Shown here piece after piece: positions 13,294-19,449 of a stretch of 19,449 nt of DNA; the first letter of the stretch is position 1; each line of letters opens with the position of its first letter. The DNA comes from Candidatus Heimdallarchaeota archaeon (GTDB lineage Archaea > Asgardarchaeota > Heimdallarchaeia > Heimdallarchaeales > Heimdallarchaeaceae), in assembly GCA_030603505.1 (NCBI GenBank), contig JAUVXQ010000013.1, positions 1 through 19,449 of the forward strand, in the 5' to 3' direction. The position numbers and the translations under genes are program-made. The notes beneath the pieces were generated by a model. The model was not told the DNA's origin and made no database searches. It saw only the letters and a list, made by a program, of their open reading frames with translations.

Positions 13294-14559
13294 GTGGTTA
13301 AAGAAGACGAAGAGGGAAAAAGATCATCTGTAGAGCTTTATATGTTAAGACAATCTATTAAAAAATTAGAACAAAAACGCAGTTTTAACATGAGTACATC
13401 ACTTGTCACTCTCTATATTCCACCAAAGACAAGATTATCCGACATAACCAACCAACTCCGTGATGAACTTGGAACAGCTACTAACATAAAAGATAGAACC
13501 ACAGGAAAAGCCGTTGCTTCTGCGTTACAATCGATTATTAGCAGAATGAAAAATGTCATAAATGGAGAAAATGGGCTCGTTATCTATTGTGGAATGACAG
13601 GTCTCAATAACATGGAATATCACTTAATAGTTCCGCCTGAACCTGTAGGTATAAAATTATACATGTGTGACAGCACGTTTCATACTGATCATCTTAAAGA
13701 GATGCTTGAGCCAAAGAAGAAGTATGGGCTTATGATTGTTTCTAGAGGGGGTGCAACTTTCGCTACACTAACAGGTACAACTCTAAACATCATTAAGAAT
13801 GAAGATTCCTACGTTCCTAAGAAACATAAAATGGGAGGTCAATCTCAAAGACGTTTTGAAAGATTGGTTGAAGAAGCTGCAACCAGATGGTATAACAAAA
13901 TGGGAGAAATGATGAACCAAATCTATCTGGAAGATTATCCTGTTGAAGCAATAGTTGTCGGTGGCCCCGCTATTTCAAACTCACAATACTTAGAAAGCAA
14001 ATCAATAGATTACAGAATTAAAGAGAAGGTTATTGGTATTTATGATGTGGGTTACACAGAGTATGCAGGAATTAAAGAATTAATGGGACAAGCTCAAGAT
14101 AAGCTAGCAGATTTTGAATTGATTCATGAAAGAAAATTAATGAACAGATTTTTAGAACATCTTGGTAAGGATACTGGTTTGGTTACATATGGTGAAAAAG
14201 CAGTAAGAGATGTTCTTGAGAAAGGAGCTGTTGACATCGTCCTTATTTCTGAACAGGTTGACAAAGTTAACATAACACTCAAGTGTAATGGTTGTAATCA
14301 TTCATACGCTGAAACAATCATAACAAGCAAATATGATGCGTTCATAAAGAATTTGTCAGATATGAAATGCCCAAAATGTGGTGAAACAAGAGTGGAAATC
14401 AAAAATGAGAGCGATTTTGTGGAAGAAATTAACGAAATCGCAAAATCTTCAGGTGCTACAGTTGAAATGATAAGTCCATCCCACGAAGATGGGGCGATTT
14501 TGTACAATTCATTTGGAGGTATAGCAGCTATACTTCGATATAAGGTATTTGAGTATTAA
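13294..14559 (+). CDS. prf1: Peptide chain release factor aRF1, NIKD variant
   Basis: Class I release factor that recognises all three stop codons and triggers peptidyl-tRNA hydrolysis; homologue of eukaryotic eRF1 and relative of Pelota. Domain 1 (about 1-140) has the STS loop (34-36), the YxCxxxF motif as YMCDSTF (123-129), and NIKD at 64-67 where almost all eRF1/aRF1 proteins have NIKS. Domain 2 has the catalytic GGQSQRRFERL with GGQ at 181-183. Domain 3 includes a four-cysteine mini-domain (CNGC 331-334, CPKC 359-362). Length 421 is typical. The start is GTG 13294 with GAGGCG about 7-12 nt upstream. The gene converges on pyrH with 8 bp between stops. The Asp is encoded by GAT at 13492-13494. 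TAA, TAG and TGA all occur as stops in this window, so the variant does not accompany an obvious code change. Confidence 0.95.
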   Translation: MVKEDEEGKRSSVELYMLRQSIKKLEQKRSFNMSTSLVTLYIPPKTRLSDITNQLRDELGTATNIKDRTTGKAVASALQSIISRMKNVINGENGLVIYCGMTGLNNMEYHLIVPPEPVGIKLYMCDSTFHTDHLKEMLEPKKKYGLMIVSRGGATFATLTGTTLNIIKNEDSYVPKKHKMGGQSQRRFERLVEEAATRWYNKMGEMMNQIYLEDYPVEAIVVGGPAISNSQYLESKSIDYRIKEKVIGIYDVGYTEYAGIKELMGQAQDKLADFELIHERKLMNRFLEHLGKDTGLVTYGEKAVRDVLEKGAVDIVLISEQVDKVNITLKCNGCNHSYAETIITSKYDAFIKNLSDMKCPKCGETRVEIKNESDFVEEINEIAKSSGATVEMISPSHEDGAILYNSFGGIAAILRYKVFEY

Positions 14560-14567
14560 TAAACAAA

Positions 14568-15257
14568 CTAGGAATCTATAATTATTGTCCCTATTTTGTC
14601 TCCATTAATAATTTTCTGAATATTTTCAGGTTTTGAGCCATCAGTAAAGATAAGAGTAATTTTAGATCTTTGTGCAATCTCACATCCAACTCTATCAAAT
14701 AAATCGTATTTCCCTGGTAAGGATTTTTGCTGATTAATTAGTTCTAATAAACCAGTATATGTCATTTGATCAAATGGTTTGGCATCTGGATGTTCATCTG
14801 GATTTTTATCGTACACCTTTTTCACATTTGAGAGGTTAATCAGTAAGTCTGCTTCCCAAAATTCTGCAATTAGTGACGCTACCGCATTAGTTGACTGCCC
14901 AGGTTGAAGACCTCCAACAATGACAATTTTATTAGTTGAAAGAGCCTTTCTTATTTCATCAAATGAGCGTGGAACAAAATGATAGGCTTTATCCTTTAGT
15001 GATGCAATTAGAATTAATGCATGAATACGAGTAGCTTCAACACCCAAAATATCTTGATATGTTTGAGAAACATCTAGTTTATTACTTGCTTTTATTAAGA
15101 TTTTTGCTAGTTTTCCTCCACCAACGACTACAGATACTTCGTTACCTTCATCAACAAGTTTGTTGATAACGTCTATATATCTCTTAACTAACCCTATTTC
15201 CAGCTCTAAGCTGTTTTGATAGAGAAGAGATCCACCTATTTTCAGAACAACCTTCAT
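14568..15257 (-). CDS. pyrH: UMP kinase (archaeal PyrH)
   Basis: Amino-acid-kinase-fold enzyme that phosphorylates UMP to UDP in pyrimidine nucleotide synthesis. The N-terminus VVLKIGGSLL is the phosphate-binding KxGGS motif, VSVVVGGGKLAKI forms the second glycine-rich loop, and ATRIHALILIASL follows as in archaeal UMP kinases. The segment GGLQPGQSTNAVASLIAEFWEADLL and NLSNVKKVYDKNPDEHPDA complete the nucleotide site. Length 229 is normal for the archaeal hexameric type, which is shorter than and distinct from bacterial PyrH. The ATG has a clear GGAGAT Shine-Dalgarno 6 nt upstream. An AT-rich palindrome, TTATAATTATAA (15321-15332), may be part of its promoter. It is a single gene convergent with aRF1. 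Confidence 0.93.
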   Translation of the reverse strand: MKVVLKIGGSLLYQNSLELEIGLVKRYIDVINKLVDEGNEVSVVVGGGKLAKILIKASNKLDVSQTYQDILGVEATRIHALILIASLKDKAYHFVPRSFDEIRKALSTNKIVIVGGLQPGQSTNAVASLIAEFWEADLLINLSNVKKVYDKNPDEHPDAKPFDQMTYTGLLELINQQKSLPGKYDLFDRVGCEIAQRSKITLIFTDGSKPENIQKIINGDKIGTIIIDS

Positions 15258-15487
15258 TATTATCTCCTAACAAGTGTGTGTATGTTGAAATAAATAACAC
15301 TTTCCTCTGATTTCAGAATCTTATAATTATAAAAACTACTGTATTATGTTTAATTATCTACTTAATATAAGCGCTATAGCCATTTTTATGATTATTTGTT
15401 GGTCAATTTCAAAACATAAAGAAAAGTTTTAAAAAACAATTTAATGTGAGATATTAATAACATAAAAAAACATCGTTTTCGCAGCAT
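15258..15487. other. Spacer between pyrH and tRNA-Leu with promoters of both
   Basis: This 230-bp AT-rich spacer has no gene that I can support. It holds TTATAATTATAA (15321-15332), a candidate pyrH promoter element on the minus strand. Plus-strand AT-rich elements at about 15427-15435 (GTTTTAAAA) and 15452-15460 (ATATTAATA), 28-60 bp before the tRNA, are candidate tRNA-Leu promoter elements. Confidence 0.4.
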
Positions 15488-15608
15488 GCGGGGATAGCCA
15501 AGCGGCCAACGGCGGCGGACTTAAGATCGAAGATATCCAAAGCATAAGGGCTAGATAAGATATCCGTTCCTTAGTGGTTCGGGAGTTCGAATCTCCCTCC
15601 CCGCACCA
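15488..15608 (+). tRNA. tRNA-Leu (UAA) with 36-nt intron, CCA encoded
   Basis: Acceptor GCGGGGA/TCCCCGC, D-arm with the GCCAAGCGGCCAACGGC pattern of class II tRNAs, a long variable arm (TCCTTAGTGGTTCGGGA region) and the T-loop TTCGAAT identify tRNA-Leu. The anticodon stem GCGGA/TCCGT encloses the loop CTTAAG|A after removal of a 36-nt intron (15526-15561) at position 37/38, giving anticodon TAA. The splice site is a perfect bulge-helix-bulge: exon CTTA pairs with intron TAAG (4 bp), flanked by 3-nt bulges AGA and ATA. CCA is encoded at 15606-15608. The gene is clean at both ends with no sign of integration. Confidence 0.95.
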
Positions 15609-15709
15609 ATTTCATCTTTTACTCCAACCCTTAAAAATGCAAAAGAGAGTATATAGAAGGCATTTTACTTAATTTAACCTTTCGGTTTATCAATTCAACT
15701 TGTATATTA

Positions 15710-15776
15710 CAAGACTTTAACCATATGACTAAAACGATATCCTAAATAATTAAAAAAAGCATTAAATAAAGTCTTG
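15710..15776. repeat. Perfect 10-bp inverted repeat upstream of the bactofilin-like gene
   Basis: CAAGACTTTA (15710-15719) and TAAAGTCTTG (15767-15776) are exact reverse complements, 47 bp apart. The right arm overlaps the AT-rich stretch TTAAATAAAG that is the likely TATA element, about 30 bp before the start codon. The position suggests a paired operator rather than an RNA hairpin, because the left arm would lie outside the transcript. Confidence 0.55.
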
Positions 15777-15799
15777 ATAAACATAATATAGTGATGCAA

Positions 15800-16693
15800 A
15801 TGAGTTATAAAGAAATCAAAATGTATGAAGAAATGCTTGAACTCCTCGAAGAAAGGCATAGTAATGGGGAAATAGATGAAGATAACTACAATGAGCTTAA
15901 AGATCGTTATTCCCAAAAGTTGGAAAGCGCCAGAAAGAGTCAAGAGAATCAAGAAAAAGCACCAAGTGTTTACACAGCTGGTTATAAATCTGAATCTGAA
16001 AGTGCGATATCAGTTGCGGGTTCAGCTAAATTTTCAGCAGGTGAAGTTGTTAAAGACATAAAGATTGCAGGCAGTGCAAAATTAGATGGAGATATTACTT
16101 GTAATCAATTGAAAGCTGCGGGTTCAGTAAAATCCAAAGGGAGTATTACAGCCCACGGTGATGTCAAATGCGCTGGTTCATTCAAGTGTGAAGGATTTTT
16201 ACATGGCTTTAAAGACGCAAAATTTTCAGGATCAGCTAAAATAGGTGGAGAGACTGTAATTCAAGGCAGAATAGGTGTTTCAGGTAGTTTTGGATGTGGA
16301 AGCAATGTTCAAGCAGACAAGGGAGCAGTATTTTCTGGATCTGTAGCTGTTGGAGGTAATTTAATATCACAAGCAACCATAGAGGTTGAGGGAAAAATTA
16401 TTGTAGATAATGATTTGGTTGCTGAAAATGTCTTCATAAACGAAAAAAAAGGCATTCTAAGATCTAGAAAAAGTCTAAGAACATCAGAAATTTATGGAAG
16501 TGTATTTGCTACTGGTGAAATATTTTTAGCAAATATTGAAGTAAAAGGTGATGTCAAAGGAAAAAAAGTGACAATTGGACCCAGAACAAAAATAGGTGGA
16601 AACATCTATTATGTAGATGATCTTTCGCTAGAAAAGAAAATCGAACTAAAAAATGAGCCAATTCAGATTACAATAGATCAATTGAAACTTTAA
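15800..16693 (+). CDS. Bactofilin-like beta-repeat protein with N-terminal SHOCT-like helix pair
   Basis: Predicted polymer-forming, cytoskeleton-type protein. Residues 8-42 (MYEEMLELLEERHSNGEIDE, then YNELKDRYSQKLE) match the short helical SHOCT-like module that often precedes oligomerising domains. A polar linker follows to about residue 68. From about 70 to 250 there are repeated hydrophobic/glycine strands with the recurring word (A/S)GSxK or SGS: VAGSAKFSA, IAGSAKLDG, AAGSVKSKG, CAGSFKCEG, FSGSAKIGG, VSGSFGCGS, FSGSVAVGG. These form a right-handed beta-solenoid pattern as in bactofilins. The end is a mixed strand and charged tail. ATG 15800 is chosen because GTGAT lies 4 nt upstream; upstream GTG/ATG add 3 residues at most. 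No signal peptide or membrane helix is present. The family call is by pattern; the exact fold is not proven. Confidence 0.7.
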   Translation: MSYKEIKMYEEMLELLEERHSNGEIDEDNYNELKDRYSQKLESARKSQENQEKAPSVYTAGYKSESESAISVAGSAKFSAGEVVKDIKIAGSAKLDGDITCNQLKAAGSVKSKGSITAHGDVKCAGSFKCEGFLHGFKDAKFSGSAKIGGETVIQGRIGVSGSFGCGSNVQADKGAVFSGSVAVGGNLISQATIEVEGKIIVDNDLVAENVFINEKKGILRSRKSLRTSEIYGSVFATGEIFLANIEVKGDVKGKKVTIGPRTKIGGNIYYVDDLSLEKKIELKNEPIQITIDQLKL

Positions 16694-16833
16694 AACACCT
16701 TTTCCTTATTTTTCTTCATTTTCAAGTTCATTGTTGATAATAAAAATAAAACTATATTCTTATTATCATCAAAAACGAAACATTTTAACATAAAATTGCC
16801 CTTACATTTTTATATTTTAAATATTTTAACTAA
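16694..16833. other. Spacer with T-rich terminator and a 13-bp inverted repeat
   Basis: Immediately after the bactofilin-like stop comes the T-rich run CCTTTTCCTTATTTTTCTTC (16698-16717), a likely U-tract terminator. It is followed by the imperfect inverted repeat TTGTTGATAATAA (16731-16743) and TTATTATCATCAA (16760-16772), matching at 12 of 13 positions around a 16-nt loop. A TATA-like TTTATATTTTAAA (about 16809-16821) precedes the next gene by about 20 bp. Confidence 0.5.
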
Positions 16834-17934
16834 ATGATTATAATGACTAGAATGGAAACACAAGGAGACTTAATTGTAAAAATTGTTCAAATTGCTTTTA
16901 TGCTCTTTGTGCTTTCTATTTATCTATATCGTCGCCAGAAGAAGAATATACGTGGTTATGAATGGTTTATTGGAGCAGTTTTTTTTGGGTTATTACAAAG
17001 TTTAATCGAAATAATATTCTTCGCTATAGGGGACATACCAAATGAATCCGTCATTGCTCAAGTTGATGGTATTCCCTATGCTATCTTACTTCTGTTCCTA
17101 TTGTTGCATTTTGAATATTTTTTAGGTGTCAAATTTTATAACTTGTTTATTGCATCTTCACTGATGGCTATATACATTGCTACTTACTTTATTGAATTAA
17201 GTTTGCGCTTAGAATCAAACTTAGGAATCGATGTAAATAAAATGGTGTTCAATTTAGTTTTTTACATTTATCAATTGTATATTTTCATAGTATGCGTGAT
17301 ATCCAGTATTTATATGCTTGTAAAAACGAGAAAAACTAAAATTTGGCCACAAACATTAGTGTTTGCACTCAGTTTTATAGTAATGTTGGGTACCGCTATA
17401 ACTGAACTTATTCAGAACTATGTGGGTTTCGAGTTTTATGGAGCAATAGGATTTGGAATAGCTATATTCATTCTATCACTTATTTATATTATTTTCAGAT
17501 CCTTTGTGTATGTTTCAGCAACGCCCATCAATAGTTTTCTAATAGTACATAAAGATGGTCCTACATTGTTTGCCTGTGATTATGGAAAGAAAGGATCTCT
17601 TGTAGACAGCATTCTTGTTGGTGGTGGTATTTCTGCATTTGTCACTTTTCTCCGAGAAGTTACAAATATTAAGGACCAAAGCATTCAAACAATTGAACTA
17701 GATAAAAGCGCAATTATGGTTAAGGAACACAAAGAACTGTTTGGAGTATTATTCGCACCGAAACGCATGAAATTATTAGCTAATTCTATTGAGCATTTTA
17801 CAATTGAATTCCACAAATGTTTTGAAGAAGAATTAAAAAACTTCAGAGGAAGCACTGGCGAATTCCGTAAAGCAGTTGACTTACTACCGAAAATATTTGT
17901 TTACCTAGACAAAGACAAACTTTATCCTGTTTAA
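16834..17934 (+). CDS. Seven-helix membrane protein with C-terminal longin/roadblock-like domain
   Basis: I do not recognise a named family. Residues 13-222 form seven hydrophobic helices (about 13-32, 43-66, 80-98, 102-123, 138-163, 173-196, 202-222). Charge follows the positive-inside rule for an outside N-terminus and inside C-terminus: RRQKKNIR after helix 1 and KTRKTK after helix 5 are cytosolic, and the acidic loops GDIPNES and LRLESNLGID are external. The cytosolic part (about 231-355) begins NSFLIVHKDGPTLFACDYG and continues LVGGGISAFVTFLREV and ELFGVLFAPKRM. This alternation of strands and a long helix looks like a longin/roadblock-type sensor or GTPase-regulator fold. There are no kinase, methyl-accepting or cyclase motifs. 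The TATA-like element about 20 bp upstream suggests a leaderless start; in-frame ATGs at 16843 and 16852 are alternatives. A receptor-like role is inference. Confidence 0.65.
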   Translation: MIIMTRMETQGDLIVKIVQIAFMLFVLSIYLYRRQKKNIRGYEWFIGAVFFGLLQSLIEIIFFAIGDIPNESVIAQVDGIPYAILLLFLLLHFEYFLGVKFYNLFIASSLMAIYIATYFIELSLRLESNLGIDVNKMVFNLVFYIYQLYIFIVCVISSIYMLVKTRKTKIWPQTLVFALSFIVMLGTAITELIQNYVGFEFYGAIGFGIAIFILSLIYIIFRSFVYVSATPINSFLIVHKDGPTLFACDYGKKGSLVDSILVGGGISAFVTFLREVTNIKDQSIQTIELDKSAIMVKEHKELFGVLFAPKRMKLLANSIEHFTIEFHKCFEEELKNFRGSTGEFRKAVDLLPKIFVYLDKDKLYPV

Positions 17935-17983
17935 GGGGGCATTCAAACCAACATCCATTTTTTGCATTATCTTCTTAAATTTA

Positions 17984-18027
17984 TTTGATTTAATAATTGT
18001 AATAATAGAAAATTACAATAAATCAAA
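17984..18027. repeat. Two-part inverted repeat upstream of srp54
   Basis: TTTGATTT-AATA-ATTGTAAT (17984-18003) is followed after an 8-nt loop by ATTACAAT-AAATCAAA (18012-18027). Apart from the 4-nt insertion AATA in the left arm, the 16 bases per arm pair perfectly. It lies 16-40 bp before the srp54 TATA box and after a T-run (17958-17963) that may end the preceding transcript. It could be an operator dyad or a hairpin of an extended 3' end. Confidence 0.55.
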
Positions 18028-18040
18028 ATATTCTTTAACA

Positions 18041-18050
18041 TGTATATAAG
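18041..18050 (+). promoter_or_regulatory. TATA box of srp54
   Basis: TGTATATAAG ends 16 bp before the srp54 ATG. With usual archaeal spacing, transcription would begin at or within a few bases of the ATG, giving a leaderless mRNA; no Shine-Dalgarno is present. Confidence 0.55.
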
Positions 18051-18066
18051 TTTCAAATTGGTATAG

Positions 18067-19407
18067 ATGTTAGGTAAACTTGGTTCCGCTCTAAACAGTG
18101 CAATTAGCAAAGTAATTCGTGGAGGACCCGCGGATAAACAAGTAATTAAAGAACTGAAAAACGCGTTGTTGCGAGCATTATTAGAAGCTGATGTAAATTT
18201 TGATTTAGCGGTCAAAGTAGTTAATGAAGTTGAGAGAAAATCGCTTGAGAAAGAACTTCCTGATGGTCTTTCTAGAAAGAACAGCATTATCAGCGTTATT
18301 TATGATGAGTTAACAAGATTCTTAGGAGAAAAACATTATCCTCTAACATTACACCCCAATAAACCCACTCTTATTGAGCTAGTAGGAATCCAAGGTTCAG
18401 GAAAAACTACAACAGTAGCAAAACTTGCTAAATACTTAAAAAAGAGGGGGAAGAAGGTTGCTGTCGTTACATCAGATAATTTCAGACCAGGAGCTTATGA
18501 TCAATTAAAACAACTTTGCGCCCCAATTGAAACACCTGTATATGGCGACCCTGAAAATAATAATGCGGTAAAAATCGCAACTGACGGAGTAAAAAAATTC
18601 CTTTCTGAAAAATATAATGTTATCATAATTGATACTGCAGGAAGGCACAAAGAGGAGAAGTCATTATTAAAGGAAATGAAAATTATCAGTAGCAAAGTCA
18701 ACCCTGATGAAATAGTTTTGGTGATTGATGGTAATTTAGGTCAAGCTGCTTATTCACAGGCGCTCGCATTTGCTCAAAATACGCCCATAGGTTCTATAAT
18801 TGTCACAAAGCTTGATGGTTCAGCAAAGGGAGGAGGAGCCCTTTCAGCAGCAGCTGCGACAAAAGCACCAATCAAGTTCATTACAGACGGAGAAGATATC
18901 GATTCTATAGAAGAATTCAACCCTAAATCATTTGTTGGGCGATTAGTAGGAGTTGGTGATTTAGAAGGACTCCTGAAAGAAGTTCGAGACCTTGAGACTC
19001 TTCCTTCAAAAGAAGATGCTCTCAGTATGATGAGTGGAAAAATTTCCTATCGCCAGATGATGGAACTCCTAGACATGTTCTCGAGTACGGGAAAGATGAA
19101 AAGAATGCTTAGCATGGTTCCAGGCCTTGGAGCGAATTTAGATGACAATATGCTCAATATGTCAAAAGAAAATATGAGTAGATACCAGGTAATCATGTCG
19201 TCAATGACTGATGATGAATTAGATGGGAAAGCAAAACTTAACGCAAGCCGCATAAAAAGGATAGCACAAGGAAGCGGAAAAAACATTACTGATGTTAAGG
19301 AACTTATTACACAACACAAAACAGTCACAAGTTTAGTCAAGAAAATGAGACGTGGTCGAAGAGGTGGATTCAATATACCAGGCCTTCCACCAGGAATGAT
19401 GGGTTAA
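18067..19407 (+). CDS. srp54: Signal recognition particle GTPase SRP54
   Basis: GTPase subunit of the signal recognition particle; it binds signal sequences and 7S RNA and docks ribosome-nascent chains at the membrane through FtsY. The N domain (about 1-90) has the ALLEADVNFDLAVKVV helix. The G domain (about 100-295) carries G1 GIQGSGKTTT (107-116), a TSDNFRPGAYDQLK segment, G3 DTAGRH (189-194), DGNLGQAAYSQA and G4 TKLDGSAKGGG (247-257). The methionine-rich M domain (about 320-446) includes the RNA-binding ASRIKRIAQGSGKN and ends in the Gly/Pro/Met-rich GGFNIPGLPPGMMG. Length 446 is standard for archaea. All GTPase motifs are intact. The gene ends in TAA; the remaining 42 bp of the window show no further gene. 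Confidence 0.97.
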   Translation: MLGKLGSALNSAISKVIRGGPADKQVIKELKNALLRALLEADVNFDLAVKVVNEVERKSLEKELPDGLSRKNSIISVIYDELTRFLGEKHYPLTLHPNKPTLIELVGIQGSGKTTTVAKLAKYLKKRGKKVAVVTSDNFRPGAYDQLKQLCAPIETPVYGDPENNNAVKIATDGVKKFLSEKYNVIIIDTAGRHKEEKSLLKEMKIISSKVNPDEIVLVIDGNLGQAAYSQALAFAQNTPIGSIIVTKLDGSAKGGGALSAAAATKAPIKFITDGEDIDSIEEFNPKSFVGRLVGVGDLEGLLKEVRDLETLPSKEDALSMMSGKISYRQMMELLDMFSSTGKMKRMLSMVPGLGANLDDNMLNMSKENMSRYQVIMSSMTDDELDGKAKLNASRIKRIAQGSGKNITDVKELITQHKTVTSLVKKMRRGRRGGFNIPGLPPGMMG

Positions 19408-19449
19408 ACTACTAACAACTTTGAGAAAACACATGACAACACATTTTTT

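Noticed and set aside
13294..14559. Stop-codon reassignment inferred from the NIKD motif
   Set aside because: TAA, TAG and TGA each end conserved genes at the expected place (for example rps17, rpl14, rpl24), so the code appears standard for stops.
15488..15608. tRNA-Leu as an integration site of a mobile element
   Set aside because: No integrase, no direct repeat of the tRNA 3' end, and ordinary genes on both sides.
15707..15952. Minus-strand hydrophobic frame of 81 codons
   Set aside because: It overlaps the promoter and N-terminal helices of the bactofilin-like gene; the hydrophobicity comes from reading charged helix codons in reverse.
1..19449. CRISPR array, defence island, or prophage
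   Set aside because: No regularly spaced direct repeats, no cas, phage or defence-type genes; most genes are housekeeping.

Overview
This is chromosomal DNA from an AT-rich archaeon. The evidence is the ribosomal protein cluster in archaeal order (with S4e and the RNase P protein Rnp1 embedded), archaeal ValRS, aRF1, SRP54 and UMP kinase, the Hef helicase-nuclease, TATA-box promoters, and two tRNA genes with bulge-helix-bulge introns. A seven-helix membrane protein with a longin/roadblock-like tail and an autoantigen-p27 zinc-ribbon protein would fit an Asgard-type lineage, but that placement is an inference and no marker seen here proves it.

Positions 1-3731 (minus strand) hold a compact operon: rpl22, rps3, rpl29, rnp1, rps17, rpl14, rpl24 and rps4e, which runs off the window. 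It begins at rpl22; rps19, the usual upstream neighbour, is not there. L24 and S3 carry long charged C-terminal tails. Upstream on the same strand follow valS (3908-6376), a DHA2-type drug exporter (6551-8002) and a RimJ/RimL-like acetyltransferase (8128-8694), each with room for its own promoter.

Positions 8814-11252 (plus) encode Hef. It converges on, and overlaps by 11 bp, a small p27-family zinc-ribbon gene. Next come tRNA-Ile(GAU) with a 19-nt intron and a likely two-gene minus-strand operon: a winged-helix-like protein followed by a cupin-type phosphoglucose isomerase homologue that has lost its metal-binding histidines. Divergent from that operon is aRF1 (13294-14559), which converges on pyrH (14568-15257).

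Positions 15488-19407 (plus) carry tRNA-Leu(UAA) with a 36-nt intron, a bactofilin-like beta-repeat protein, the seven-helix longin-like membrane protein, and SRP54. Each of the three spacers before these protein genes contains a clear inverted repeat.

Translation starts appear mixed. Operon-internal genes show Shine-Dalgarno sequences such as GGAGG or GGTGAT, while several first genes have a TATA box about 20-30 bp from the start codon and look leaderless. The gene set is mostly information processing (ribosome, tRNA charging, termination, protein targeting, fork repair). The less ordinary parts are the two membrane/cytoskeleton-type genes, the altered isomerase, the NIKD release factor and the membrane-helix reading frame behind valS.
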